64,000 nt of DNA from Verrucomicrobiaceae bacterium (GCA_027484055.1 JAIXQH010000008.1:1-64000); one strand, 5' to 3'; shown: positions 1-8,915, counted from the first letter of the stretch. The notes: generated by a model not told the origin, from the letters alone. Translations and numbers: made by a program.

Positions 1-1
1 A

Positions 2-118
2 CCGGCTTACGCTCTCCAGTCCGTCGGCTTACGAGCCACCGCGCTTGTCTCATGGGTAGAGGCTATCGAGTGGCTGCTGGATGGCAAGGGAAAAAGCTAT
101 AAAGGGACTGTCCCTTAA
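2..118 (+). CDS. C-terminal fragment of an unidentified protein
   Basis: An open frame enters from the left edge and ends with TAA at 116-118. The readable tail has a hydrophobic stretch (ATALVSWVEAIEWLL) followed by a basic end (GKGKSYKGTVP), a pattern seen at the C-terminus of some membrane-associated proteins. It runs in the same direction as mgtE, with about 140 bases between them. I do not recognise the family from 38 residues, and it may be a chance open frame. The rest of the gene lies outside the window. Confidence 0.4.
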   Translation, partial: PAYALQSVGLRATALVSWVEAIEWLLDGKGKSYKGTVP

Positions 119-261
119 ATAACTTTCTGAGATAGAGCCGTGTTTAAGCAGGAATCCGATGCCGCTGAACAGAGAATCCTGGCTACCCACTCCTTTTTCT
201 TGCCCGTTTCTAGGCTGCCGCGCACTGTCCGGGCGTGGTAGATGAATTGGAAGAAACCCCG

Positions 262-1632
262 ATGAGCGAACTTTTAAGGGCGCTGGAGGCGTCTGATTGC
301 TCAGCCTTGCTTGGGGCGGCAGAAGACGTGCACTACGCGGACCTTGCACATCTCTATGAGAATCTGGACGAGGAAAAACGTGATCTTTTGCTCAAGACAA
401 TCGGCCCGGAGCTGGCGACGGATCTGGTGGCGGAACTCCCCTACCCGCTCATCGAAGGGGCGCTGGAGCATTTCAAACCCGCTCAGCTACGGGTGTTGCT
501 GGGAAATCTATCGGACGATGACCGGGTGGATGTCTTCCAGGTGGTCAGTGAGGAGGCACAGGTCCGATTTTTCAGCCTACTGGGACCGCGTGATAAGGAG
601 CTGACGCGAAATCTGCTGAAATACGAGGAGGATACCGCGGGGGGGCGAATGACGACACATGTGGGCCGGATCACGGCGGACATGACGGTGAAACAGGCCA
701 TCACGGTGCTGCGGCGCGACCGAGAGGATACGGAGACCCTGGCGCGGATTTTTGTGGTGGATGAGCAGGGACGCCTAGTCGGCAAAGTCCGGCTGCGAGA
801 CTTGGCATTTAGCACTTGGGATACGCCCGTCTTCGACATCATGGAGCCGGCAGACGAGACAATCCTAGCCACGGCGGACCAGGAACTCGCGGCGCGAACG
901 CTCTCAAAATACGACCTCATCGTGCTACCCGTGGTGGATGAATTTCATCACCTGTTGGGGGTGCTGACGTATGATGATGCCTTGGAAATCCTTCAAGAAG
1001 AGTCCACGGAAGACATTGAAAAACTCTCCGGTATCGGCGGGGAGCAGTCGGAGGTTTCCTATTTAAATACGAGTGTGACGGCGCAGTATCGCCGCCGTGT
1101 TTCTTGGCTGGTGGGGCTGGCATTTGTCTCGATCGGCTCTGGGTATGTGATGTATCGATTTAGCGAAATCCTCGAGCGCGCCTTTGTGCTGGCCTTATTC
1201 TTGCCGATGGTGGTGGCAGCAGGTGGAAACTCGGGGGGGCAGGCGGCGACGATGGTGATCCGGGCGATGACGCTGGGCGAAGTCAGCACGGGGAATGCGC
1301 TACGCATCGCCTGGAAGGAGGCGCGGATCGGCGGCTTACTGGGTTTAACCTTGGGAGTGACCATGGCGGTATTCATCACGTTTATTTTACCTCAATTGCA
1401 GCGTGGGACCGGCTCGCCATTTGATTTTCTGCATCTCGCGGGAGCGGTGTCTGCGGCATTGGTGGTGCAGGTGTTCTCTGCGACGGTGCTGGGAGCGTTG
1501 TTGCCCATTTGTGCGCGAGCAATCCGGCTAGATCCGGCAGTGGTTTCAGCGCCGTCGTTGGCCTCGACGGTGGACGTCTCGGGGATGATGATCTATTTCA
1601 CGACTGTGGGCGCGATTCTGCATTTGCATTGA
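262..1632 (+). CDS. mgtE: MgtE-type magnesium transporter
   Basis: Inner-membrane Mg2+ channel of the MgtE/SLC41 family. The order is typical: an alpha-helical MgtE N domain (about residues 15-120), a pair of CBS domains (about 125-245) that sense cytosolic Mg2+, then a membrane domain with about five helices (275-456). The family pore signature PMVVAAGGNSGGQ is visible near residue 320. Length (456 aa) is normal. I chose the ATG at 262 because GGAAG lies 8 bases upstream; an in-frame GTG at 235 would add nine residues but has no good ribosome site. I looked for an M-box Mg2+ riboswitch in the leader (119-261) and did not see one. Confidence 0.95.
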   Translation: MSELLRALEASDCSALLGAAEDVHYADLAHLYENLDEEKRDLLLKTIGPELATDLVAELPYPLIEGALEHFKPAQLRVLLGNLSDDDRVDVFQVVSEEAQVRFFSLLGPRDKELTRNLLKYEEDTAGGRMTTHVGRITADMTVKQAITVLRRDREDTETLARIFVVDEQGRLVGKVRLRDLAFSTWDTPVFDIMEPADETILATADQELAARTLSKYDLIVLPVVDEFHHLLGVLTYDDALEILQEESTEDIEKLSGIGGEQSEVSYLNTSVTAQYRRRVSWLVGLAFVSIGSGYVMYRFSEILERAFVLALFLPMVVAAGGNSGGQAATMVIRAMTLGEVSTGNALRIAWKEARIGGLLGLTLGVTMAVFITFILPQLQRGTGSPFDFLHLAGAVSAALVVQVFSATVLGALLPICARAIRLDPAVVSAPSLASTVDVSGMMIYFTTVGAILHLH

Positions 1633-1711
1633 TTTGCAAAGTTAGAAAATAGGGTGGTGGGTTGGCCTTAAAAATGCAGGGTTGGATGCGATTCCTCTTC
1701 GAGCCCTTATC

Positions 1712-3064
1712 ATGAGCCACTCCTCGCTATCCCCAGAACAACTCGCGCCAATCATGGCAGCACTTGCAGAAGAAAATCGTGTCTTCATGGACACGTATCC
1801 CGGTGAATCTGACCGCAGGCAGGCGGTACATACGGTTTATGGTGGGGCGCATTTATTCAAGGCGGACTCGACCGGGAAACTGGGTGTGGTGGCGCTGCGA
1901 TCCTTGCGAGATTTCGCACCAGATGCGGCGACATTGGCGGGGATCTTGGGGGCAACATGGCAGCCCGCGTTTTCTGAAAAATTGTATGCGCGGATCTGTG
2001 AAAAGTTGAGCCGTGAGCCTGTGGAAGATTTCCGCTTGGACTTCGAAGACGGCTACGGGAACCGGGAAGATAAGGAAGAGGACGGTCATGCCATACAGGG
2101 CGCGCAGCAGGTGGCCGCAGGCATGGCGGCGGGGACCTTGCCGCCATTCATCGGCATCCGAATCAAGCCGTTTAACGAAGATTTACGCGAGCGCTCGGTC
2201 CGTACGCTGGACTTGTTCATCACGACTCTGGTGAAGGAAACGGGCGGGAAACTACCGCCGAATTTCGTAGTCACGCTGCCGAAGGTGCAGCTCGCCGCGC
2301 AGGTGACGGCGGCAGCGGCTCTGATGACCTTGCTGGAAGAAAAGTTGGGCTTGGAGAAGGGCAGCATCCCCATCGAGCCGATGATTGAGACGCCACAATC
2401 GATCATCGACCAGCATGGGACGTGTCCCCTGCTGAGCATCGTCCAAGCGGCGGAAGGCCGCTGCAGGAGCGTCCATTTCGGTGTCTATGATTACACCGCC
2501 TCAAGCGGGATCACGGCGGCGTATCAGGCAATGGGGCATCCGACTTGTGACTTTGCTCGTTCCCACATGATCGTCTCACTGGCGGGTACCGGGGTCCACA
2601 TTTCGGACGGTGCCACCAATATTCTACCCGTGGCACCGCACCGTGGGGAAAGTCTGAGTGAGTGGGAAATCGCCCAAAATTTCGCGGCCGTGCATGGGGC
2701 TTGGCGGCTTGGCTATCAGGACAATCTGCACTCGCTGAAAAATGGTATTTACCAAGGCTGGGATCTTCACCCGGCGCAGTTGGTCGCCCGCTATGCTGCA
2801 GTTTACAGCTTTTTCCTCGAGGGGCTGGAGGCAGCGTCTGGGCGCTTACGTGCCTTCGTGGAAAAGGCCGCGTTGGCTTCGTTGTTTGGCGATGTCTTCG
2901 ACGACGCAGCGACGGGTCAGGGACTGCTCAACTTTTTCCTCCGAGGCATTGCTTGCGGAGCGATTACAGAAGCAGAAGCGCTAGAAACTGGGCTGACGCT
3001 GGAAGAAATCCGCTCGCGCTCGTTTTATAAAATTCTGACCGGTCGGCGCGAAAAACTCGGCTGA
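1712..3064 (+). CDS. HpcH/HpaI aldolase/citrate lyase family protein (DUF6986-like)
   Basis: A TIM-barrel protein of about 450 aa related to the HpcH/HpaI aldolase and citrate-lyase beta families, which cleave or form C-C bonds using a divalent metal. Visible signatures are the acidic segment RLDFEDGYGNREDKEEDG and SVHFGVYDYTASSGITAAYQ. It matches what I know of the DUF6986 group of long, uncharacterised aldolase-like proteins, so the substrate is unknown. The ATG at 1712 gives a natural N-terminus (MSHSSLSPEQL); an in-frame TTG at 1682 would add ten residues. It lies 80 bases after mgtE on the same strand, but no functional link is evident. Confidence 0.8.
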   Translation: MSHSSLSPEQLAPIMAALAEENRVFMDTYPGESDRRQAVHTVYGGAHLFKADSTGKLGVVALRSLRDFAPDAATLAGILGATWQPAFSEKLYARICEKLSREPVEDFRLDFEDGYGNREDKEEDGHAIQGAQQVAAGMAAGTLPPFIGIRIKPFNEDLRERSVRTLDLFITTLVKETGGKLPPNFVVTLPKVQLAAQVTAAAALMTLLEEKLGLEKGSIPIEPMIETPQSIIDQHGTCPLLSIVQAAEGRCRSVHFGVYDYTASSGITAAYQAMGHPTCDFARSHMIVSLAGTGVHISDGATNILPVAPHRGESLSEWEIAQNFAAVHGAWRLGYQDNLHSLKNGIYQGWDLHPAQLVARYAAVYSFFLEGLEAASGRLRAFVEKAALASLFGDVFDDAATGQGLLNFFLRGIACGAITEAEALETGLTLEEIRSRSFYKILTGRREKLG

Positions 3065-3073
3065 TCCTAACGC

Positions 3074-3631
3074 TCAAGGCTCATCCGAGCGGACGATCCG
3101 CGCACGTGGCACAGGTGCCTCGGGCTCTGTCGGAACGGGGTCGGCAGGCGTGACAACGGTGACCGACCGCCTTTCCTCGCTATGTACCGAGCGCTGGCTC
3201 AGTTCCTCCTCCCCAAAGCGCTCTTCAAAGTGGCTGTAGAGCTTCATGGCGAAGTAGAGCAGGGCACAAGATGCGGCTAACAGTGAAATCGCGGAAACCC
3301 AGTTCGCTGAGAAGCTTTTACTGGCGGCCATGAATTCGCCTTTACCCGTGGGACTTTGCCACAGTGGCAGCACGGTTTCACCTGGCACGAAAGAGGCCGG
3401 CTGCAGCGCGTCCAGCCAGACGTCCGCCTCCACGTTAAGGAATGTGCTATATTGTGCGAGGAAGCTCTTGGCGTAGGTTGGGCTGGAAAAAATCGAGAAA
3501 TCCCCCTCTTCGAGCGCGACGACGACCGCGCGGGGAATGTGTGTTTGAAAAATCACATCATCCACACTGAGGCCCGCAGCTTCACGTTCCGTTTTCAGGC
3601 GCTCACTGATTTGGTCACTAAGTTCGTCCAC
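3074..3631 (-). CDS. RodZ-like helix-turn-helix membrane protein
   Basis: 185 aa. The N-terminus (about residues 8-75) is a HTH_25 domain of the kind found in RodZ (ERLKTEREAAGLSVDDV, then IPRAVVVALEEGDFS). A single transmembrane helix follows at about 110-132 (WVSAISLLAASCALLYFAM), then a short, charged and proline-rich tail. In RodZ the HTH domain binds MreB in the cytoplasm and the tail is periplasmic. This copy lacks the large periplasmic beta domain, so it is a short RodZ-type protein or a membrane-bound regulator. It starts with GTG at 3631. It is divergent from the YwlE-like phosphatase and ends 9 bases from the aldolase. Confidence 0.75.
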   Translation of the reverse strand: MDELSDQISERLKTEREAAGLSVDDVIFQTHIPRAVVVALEEGDFSIFSSPTYAKSFLAQYSTFLNVEADVWLDALQPASFVPGETVLPLWQSPTGKGEFMAASKSFSANWVSAISLLAASCALLYFAMKLYSHFEERFGEEELSQRSVHSEERRSVTVVTPADPVPTEPEAPVPRARIVRSDEP

Positions 3632-3733
3632 GGCTTTGTGGTGAGACTAGTAAATCGAGCGTCGAGCGCAAGCACTCGGCGGTGTCACCTTTGCGATTTG
3701 ACGAACGGCTTCAAGCGAGTCAGGGTCACGCCG

Positions 3734-4234
3734 ATGTCTGATCCCAAGCATGTGCTCTTTGTCTGCACCGGAAATACCTGTCGCAGCCCGATGGCTGAGG
3801 GCCTCTTTCGCAAGGCCGTCGCGAATCGCACCGACTACGTGACGAGTTCTGCTGGGGTTGCCGCTTCCAAGGGGACACCTTGCAATCCAGAGACTGCGGC
3901 GTTGTTAAAGAAGCGGAATGCCGCGCTTCAGGGGTTCGGCAGTCGGCCAGTGACGGAGGCGATTCTTGCGGAGGCTACGCATGTATTTGCCATGACCTAT
4001 GGCCATTTGCGGACCTTGGAGTCACGTTTTCCTGAACACGCGGATAAGTTTTTTCTCGTCTGCGAGTTTGTCGATCTTCCCAATGAAGGAGTCGGTGCCG
4101 ATGTGCCGGACCCCATCGGCATGGGTCGTCTAGCCTATGAAGAGGTCGCAGTCACCTTCGACCTCGCGATTCCCACCATCCTCGCTTACATCGAGCAGAC
4201 GTCGAAGAAGCGAAATGGTTCAGATCATGCCTAA
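3734..4234 (+). CDS. Low-molecular-weight phosphatase, YwlE-like (candidate protein-arginine phosphatase)
   Basis: 166 aa with the LMW-PTP signature near the N-terminus: CTGNTCRS (Cys11-X5-Arg17) forms the phosphate-binding loop, and VPDPIGMG supplies the general-acid Asp. The loop reads CTGNTC, as in Bacillus YwlE, where the Thr before the second Cys favours phospho-arginine over phospho-tyrosine; classical LMW-PTPs usually have Ile or Val there. The open frame extends upstream to 3356, but that part overlaps the divergent HTH gene and lacks family similarity, so I start at the ATG at 3734. The last 15 bases overlap the end of sufT on the other strand. No McsB-type arginine kinase is in the window. 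Confidence 0.85.
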   Translation: MSDPKHVLFVCTGNTCRSPMAEGLFRKAVANRTDYVTSSAGVAASKGTPCNPETAALLKKRNAALQGFGSRPVTEAILAEATHVFAMTYGHLRTLESRFPEHADKFFLVCEFVDLPNEGVGADVPDPIGMGRLAYEEVAVTFDLAIPTILAYIEQTSKKRNGSDHA

Positions 4235-4789
4235 CTTCATTTTCCCTTCTTCGGAGATCATTTCCTGATTCCAGGCGGGATCCCAGACGAGTTCGACGCG
4301 GGCGTCATCAATGCCGTCGATCGTCATGATTTTCGACTGTGCATCCGCAGCAATGACTGGCCCCATGCCACAGCCGGGTGCAGTGAGGGTCATTTTCACG
4401 GCGACGGTTTTTTTCCCATCTGCCTCCTCGATGATGCAGTCGTACACGAGTCCCAGATTCACGATATCCACCGGAATTTCTGGATCATAGACCCCTTTGA
4501 GTTGGTTCCAGACTTGTTCTTCAAGCGGTGCGTCCTTGAGGCGAGTGGCTTCGGCTTGTTTCTTCAACTCTTCCTCGGGGTTGATGCCTAGAGCATCGAT
4601 GTCTTGTGAGGAAATCCGCGCCAGTCCTTGGGAAGTGGCCACGGTGAAGGTGCCACCGAGCCGCTGAGTGATGAAAACGGCGGTGCCGGCTGGGAGCGTG
4701 AGCGTGTCACCGCTCGGGATCTGTATGGCGGCGACTTCGCGGGTGAGTTTGATTTCCTCGTGCATGGGCGGAGTTAAAGCTAGGGCCAT
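4220..4789 (-). CDS. sufT: SufT-like Fe-S cluster assembly protein (DUF59/MIP18 family)
   Basis: 189 aa. The C-terminal half is a DUF59/MIP18 domain with VYDPEIPVDIVNLGLVYDC and the conserved TAPGCGMG motif containing the reactive Cys. The N-terminal half (about 1-90) is the small beta-rich extension found in stand-alone SufT proteins. SufT aids Fe-S cluster maturation in the cytosol, usually beside a suf operon; no other suf gene is in this window, so it is an isolated copy. The start ATG at 4789 is divergent from the sigma factor at 4900. The 3' end overlaps the phosphatase gene by 15 bases. Confidence 0.88.
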   Translation of the reverse strand: MALALTPPMHEEIKLTREVAAIQIPSGDTLTLPAGTAVFITQRLGGTFTVATSQGLARISSQDIDALGINPEEELKKQAEATRLKDAPLEEQVWNQLKGVYDPEIPVDIVNLGLVYDCIIEEADGKKTVAVKMTLTAPGCGMGPVIAADAQSKIMTIDGIDDARVELVWDPAWNQEMISEEGKMKLGMI

Positions 4790-4899
4790 GCCGACGGCAA
4801 GGGATGAGTTTTTATTCCAACGCTTAATAATTGGGTGGTCTAATTTCGCTAAAATGACGGATCTTTGCTTGGGACCTGCAAAGACTAGCCCGTTTCTTC

Positions 4900-5529
4900 A
4901 TGATTTCATCTAGCACCACCCCGCAATCCAAGTTACCGATCCTACCCAATGGGTCGGTGGGCTTTAGCGAGGATCGAACGGGCGAGGCCATCGAATTGAT
5001 TGCGAGAATGGCCAAAGAAGACGGGACCGCCCTCTCTGAACTCTACGGAATTTGGAGTGCCTCGCTGCTAGGAATCGCCTGCCGGATGCTCGGCGACCGC
5101 CGCGAAGCCGAAGAGGCAGTGCAAGACACTTTTATCCGGCTCTGGCATCGCGCCGTGGACTACGACGCCAAACAATCCCCGCCCTTCGTCTGGGCCTTCG
5201 GGGTGATGCGTGGTTACTGCATCGATCGGCTGCGCTATCGTCACCGCGGAAAGCGGGATTCGTCACGCGTCGTGCCCATCCACCTGCATGCTCCTCCTGA
5301 AGAGATCGAGGACTCCCGGGTCATGGCGCTGGATGATTGGCGGCGGGTCCGTGCCGCACTGGGGGTGCTCAAGCAAGATGAACGCCGCTGCCTCGAATTG
5401 GCCGTTTTCCTAGAATACTCTCACTCTGAAATCTCCGAACACCTCGGAACCCCCTTAGGAACCGTGAAAAACCGACTCCGCCGCGCTTTAGAAAAAGTGC
5501 GTAACCACCTATCACGTCATGAATTCTGA
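4900..5529 (+). CDS. ECF-type RNA polymerase sigma factor
   Basis: 209 aa sigma-70 family protein of the extracytoplasmic-function type. Region 2 is seen at about residues 45-115 (EEAVQDTFIRLWHRA and FGVMRGYCIDRLRYR) and region 4 at about 145-205 (EYSHSEISEHLGTPLGTVKNRLRRALEKV, here broken into its HTH halves). It overlaps the next gene by 11 bases, as is usual for a sigma factor translated together with its membrane anti-sigma partner. The regulon is not visible; the nearest envelope genes are the convergent TpsB-type porin and the secreted protein beyond it. Confidence 0.92.
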   Translation: MISSSTTPQSKLPILPNGSVGFSEDRTGEAIELIARMAKEDGTALSELYGIWSASLLGIACRMLGDRREAEEAVQDTFIRLWHRAVDYDAKQSPPFVWAFGVMRGYCIDRLRYRHRGKRDSSRVVPIHLHAPPEEIEDSRVMALDDWRRVRAALGVLKQDERRCLELAVFLEYSHSEISEHLGTPLGTVKNRLRRALEKVRNHLSRHEF

Positions 5530-6598
5530 TCGAAACGAAAACGCCGCATGGCGTACTTTTGGGATGCTGGACGCTGACGAAGCCACCAGTTTCGACGAGG
5601 CCGTGCGCCTGGATCCGGAACTTAAAAAAGCCTACCTCGAGATGGATCATCTCGCGGCGGCTGTGGCGGTCGCGTCTTCGATTCCCATCGCCCCGCAAGC
5701 TGGGCAGCTGATGAAATTACAACACCGGCTTGGCATCAATCAGCCACACCGGACCAATTGGTTTGGCATCACTGGCTGGGCTGCTGCGGCGGCGATCACG
5801 GTGGTTTTCCTGAGCCAACGAACAGTGCCACGCGAGAAAATAGTCGCCCTGAGTTCAGAGCTAAGACCCGTCCCCCAGCATGTCCCGGCACTCGCTAAGC
5901 CAACGCCCCCGATCACCTCACCAACCACCGTCGTCGCTGCGGTGAACCAGAAATCGTCTGAGCAAGCTCCGCAAAAAACCAAATCGACCACGGCGACTCG
6001 TCTGCTCACCCGCATCGAGCCAAGGCAGTTGACACAAAAAATCGAAACCCTCGAAGAAGAAGTCGAAGTGCTCCAGCGACGGGAAAAACAACGCCTAGAG
6101 GTGCAGCCAGACATGGCGTGGCCAGTGGTCGTCCGGATGCGGCCGATTCAGTTGCAGTCCGGGAAAAAGCTAGAAACTGCCGTGGATACGGCTGAGCCGA
6201 CTCTGACGGAAACTCTTGGAGATGCTCTAGCAGCAAATCAAGGGGCCAAGGAAGAAAAACCAGATCCAGTGATTGCAAGTCGTTCAATCGAAAGTGGCGA
6301 CACCACCCCAAACATCATCTCGATTTATGATCCTGCGACCCTAGAAGGGCAGTTGATCACCACGAATTTCAGAGCTCCAAATCCGAATGAGAAATTCGAA
6401 TTGGTGGCGGACACCGATACCGGTCCGGTGGTCTTAGGATCAATCCCCTCCACTGGTGATCCCACTCAGACCTTTAGTTTTGCCACCCCACCCAGCATGA
6501 ACCTGACCGGCATGTCGGTGATTTCAGTGATCGCCGAAGACGGCAAGACCCCACAGTCCACGCCGATTTTCTCCTCCTTACCTGCCCCAGAGCCCTGA
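5519..6598 (+). CDS. Membrane anti-sigma factor (RskA-like)
   Basis: 359 aa. The N-terminal 80 residues resemble the anti-sigma domain of RskA-type proteins (AWRTFGMLDADEATSFDEAV) and would hold the upstream ECF sigma at the membrane. There is no HXXXCXXC zinc motif. A single transmembrane helix sits at about residues 81-100 (GITGWAAAAAITVVFLSQ). The outer part has a Pro/Thr-rich linker, a coiled coil (QKIETLEEEVEVLQRREKQ) and a C-terminal beta-type region resembling anti-sigma-K C-terminal domains. It starts inside the sigma gene, so the two are co-translated. It converges on the TpsB gene with 12 bases between the stops. Confidence 0.8.
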   Translation: MNSDRNENAAWRTFGMLDADEATSFDEAVRLDPELKKAYLEMDHLAAAVAVASSIPIAPQAGQLMKLQHRLGINQPHRTNWFGITGWAAAAAITVVFLSQRTVPREKIVALSSELRPVPQHVPALAKPTPPITSPTTVVAAVNQKSSEQAPQKTKSTTATRLLTRIEPRQLTQKIETLEEEVEVLQRREKQRLEVQPDMAWPVVVRMRPIQLQSGKKLETAVDTAEPTLTETLGDALAANQGAKEEKPDPVIASRSIESGDTTPNIISIYDPATLEGQLITTNFRAPNPNEKFELVADTDTGPVVLGSIPSTGDPTQTFSFATPPSMNLTGMSVISVIAEDGKTPQSTPIFSSLPAPEP

Positions 6599-6610
6599 GT
6601 CCGCCTGCCG

Positions 6611-8293
6611 TTACCAGCTCATGGTGACAGAGAATTGGAGCATCGGGTTTCCATCAAGGGAACTCGGGTAGTTCACAGGGACGCCGAGCTCGGCCGTGGC
6701 GGAGAGCTGTTCTCCGGAGCGCCAATGCACTCCGCAGCCGACTGAGACGAGTTGGCCGATATCTGCATTCCGATCTTGATCAAGAAATGCGGCATCGACA
6801 AATGATACCCCTTGGAAAGTCCCTGCGTGGGCGGTCTTCAACGAACGAGTCTGAAACTCGATGCTACTGACCACTCCGGTAGAAGCATAACCCACCGCTT
6901 CATCGAAGCCTCTGACACGGTTCATCCCGCCTGCCGAAATTTGATCCGACGGAAGCAAGATCGAGCTCGCCCACTGGGCTTGGGTGCGGGAGATTAAGCT
7001 GCCGATTTCACCGAGATTCAGGCTTCTCTCCAGCCGGACTTCAGCGATCCATGACTCGGCACCGTCTGCGCCCAGCTCGGTGAAATCTTGATCCTCTGAG
7101 CCGAGAATCCCGTGGCCTGGGCTGTAGTGGATCGAGGTGTCGAGCGTCGTTAGTCCGTGTCGATCACTAAGCCGCCCCTTCCAACCGGCATCGATTTGGA
7201 AAAACTTCACCGCTTGGGAAGGACCGCTTGAGAAGGAATACTCGTTGTCACGGAATTCCATGCCGAAGCGCGACTCTTGGGCGATCAAGTGCCACCTAGG
7301 TAGCGGAATCCGGTAGGCCAGCGCGATGCGGGAAAAATTTCCGCTCTGGTCGATAGGGCCTGCCGTATCCGATTCCGAACGCGTGTAGCCGACGGCGAGC
7401 TCCGCGAGGTGACGCCAAGCCAGTGGTAATTCGTAGATGCCACTGATGCCCTGCAGCTTTTGTAAATCAAGCGCTGCGCTGTATTGAGCGGTGAGCCGGT
7501 GATCGAGGGCTAAGAGATCACCGTGTTGAAAGCCGAGGAAAAGCCGCTCATCCCCGAGGTGATCGCTCAATTGGTTGTCGATCCCCGCGTAGGCCCGCCA
7601 TGGTTTAGCGGCTTGAAGCTTGAGCGTGAGATCCAGCAGTTCAGAAGTCGCACCGTCGCGGTAAGAAATGGATGCACGGCGCAAGGAGTTCTCATTGATC
7701 CAGTCGAGATCCTCCAAGACGGTGTCACCGACGATTGGCTGACCGGACCGCGTGCGGAAGGCATCCGCCGCGAATTTGAGGCCGAATGACGGCTTTCCAG
7801 ACAGCAACACCTTGCCCGCCACGGCTTGGGAAATTCTGATGGCGACGATGCCTGAGGTAATTTCCTGAGGCGGAAAGGTCACCTTCATAAAGGGACGCCC
7901 GAGTGCGCGAAACGCCACTTCCAGGCGGGTGCTCAGCACATCCAGTGATTTTAGGGAAACCGGCTGGCCGATTTGTTTTTCCACCGCCTTGCGTAGGGCT
8001 TGGGATTCTTGCTCGGAAAATCCTGCGATCGTGAGGCCGTTTTTTCCTGAACTCTGGAGGGTCAAGGCCATTTCGCTCGTCGGAGCTAGAGTGATCCCGC
8101 GCAGACTTGGCAGCAGCACTTGGTCGGTGGTGGCTTTTTGTCCTCCAGAAGCGAGCGTGTCCTCCCGGACGGGGCGCTCGGTGCGTTCTTGGCTGGGTGG
8201 ACTGGGACGACTGGTCTCGTCGGCACCGATGCCGAAGACGGGTAATGGAACGAGGGCGCAGAGGGAAAGGATCGAAAATCGCGAAGACTTCAT
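6611..8293 (-). CDS. ShlB/FhaC/HecB-family (TpsB) outer-membrane porin
   Basis: 560 aa. A signal peptide at the start (FSILSLCALVPLPVFG) leads into a POTRA region (about residues 80-165, GLTIAGFSEQESQALR) and then a 16-strand-type barrel (about 230-560). The strongly conserved FhaC/TpsB motif is present as MNRVRGFDE, and the protein ends in an aromatic residue (Trp), as outer-membrane barrels do. TpsB proteins export large adhesins or haemolysins across the outer membrane. No TpsA-type exoprotein with a haemagglutination TPS domain is in the window; instead a small secreted protein lies directly upstream with a hairpin between them. Confidence 0.85.
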   Translation of the reverse strand: MKSSRFSILSLCALVPLPVFGIGADETSRPSPPSQERTERPVREDTLASGGQKATTDQVLLPSLRGITLAPTSEMALTLQSSGKNGLTIAGFSEQESQALRKAVEKQIGQPVSLKSLDVLSTRLEVAFRALGRPFMKVTFPPQEITSGIVAIRISQAVAGKVLLSGKPSFGLKFAADAFRTRSGQPIVGDTVLEDLDWINENSLRRASISYRDGATSELLDLTLKLQAAKPWRAYAGIDNQLSDHLGDERLFLGFQHGDLLALDHRLTAQYSAALDLQKLQGISGIYELPLAWRHLAELAVGYTRSESDTAGPIDQSGNFSRIALAYRIPLPRWHLIAQESRFGMEFRDNEYSFSSGPSQAVKFFQIDAGWKGRLSDRHGLTTLDTSIHYSPGHGILGSEDQDFTELGADGAESWIAEVRLERSLNLGEIGSLISRTQAQWASSILLPSDQISAGGMNRVRGFDEAVGYASTGVVSSIEFQTRSLKTAHAGTFQGVSFVDAAFLDQDRNADIGQLVSVGCGVHWRSGEQLSATAELGVPVNYPSSLDGNPMLQFSVTMSW

Positions 8294-8309
8294 GAGAAAT
8301 GGGTAGAAA

Positions 8310-8339
8310 AAAGGCCGCCAGAATCACCCGGCAGCCTTT
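8310..8339 (-). terminator. Hairpin with T-run between the secreted protein and TpsB genes
   Basis: On the minus strand the arms AAAGGCTGCC and GGCGGCCTTT form a 10-bp stem with one mismatch around a 10-base loop, followed by a run of six T (8307-8312 on the plus strand is all A). This is a typical Rho-independent terminator shape. It follows the stop of the 8364-8915 gene by 25 bases and precedes the TpsB start by 17, so it may attenuate read-through into TpsB. Confidence 0.75.
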
Positions 8340-8363
8340 CATAAAAGAGAGTTTCTCTCAGCC

Positions 8364-8915
8364 TCAGCGGAGGAATACCCGACCTGCATTCACAAGAGCC
8401 GTTGGCCCCTGCTTTTCATGATCGATCTGGGCTGCTTCGACTGTGTTCTTGCTGAGAATCGCAGTGGACTGTTCATCCTGCTCGGTGCTGCGAGTGATCC
8501 CAGAATTACCTCCACCCACGCTGGTAGGAGCAGGTCCACCGGCCATGCTTTGATAAATCACTTCGGAACCATCGGTGTCTGTGCGTTTGACCCAATCGAT
8601 TGGAATCTCGGTGACGTCATCTGTAACTGTGACATCCACCACGGGGTCGGTTGGGTCGAGGTTTTCGGTGACTGCACCTTCTGATCCATCGATCTCGACG
8701 ACTGGCAATTCCCCGGTTGGTGGTGTTACCCAAGGAATGCAACCAACGGGGGTAACTTCTTCAATGCTCGGTGGGATTTCAAAAACACAGATTTGCACCT
8801 CTGGAACTGGGAATTCTGGGCAGACTGTGACTACAGGCTCATTACCAAGAGCATACGGCCCTGCGACGAGTGCTGCGAGGGAGCTTAGAACAGTAACTTT
8901 TGAACTGATTTTCAT
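8364..8915 (-). CDS. Small secreted acidic protein, function unknown
   Basis: 183 aa with a clear signal peptide (VTVLSSLAALVAGPYALG). The mature part is acidic and rich in Val, Pro, Thr and Asp, with the segment NLDPTDPVVDVTVTDDV, four Cys in the first third, and a Gly/Ser-rich middle. I see no known domain and no transmembrane helix after the signal. It is directly upstream of the TpsB-type porin on the same strand, separated by a hairpin terminator. The position suggests an exported or envelope partner of that porin, but the sequence shows no TPS secretion domain, so this is only inferred. Confidence 0.65.
   Translation of the reverse strand: MKISSKVTVLSSLAALVAGPYALGNEPVVTVCPEFPVPEVQICVFEIPPSIEEVTPVGCIPWVTPPTGELPVVEIDGSEGAVTENLDPTDPVVDVTVTDDVTEIPIDWVKRTDTDGSEVIYQSMAGGPAPTSVGGGNSGITRSTEQDEQSTAILSKNTVEAAQIDHEKQGPTALVNAGRVFLR

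Noticed and set aside
119-261. M-box (Mg2+) riboswitch in the mgtE leader
   Set aside because: I could not find the conserved core and stems of an M-box in this 143-base leader.
3356-3733. Upstream extension of the YwlE-like frame
   Set aside because: It lies over the divergent HTH gene and is not similar to the phosphatase family; the ATG at 3734 is enough.
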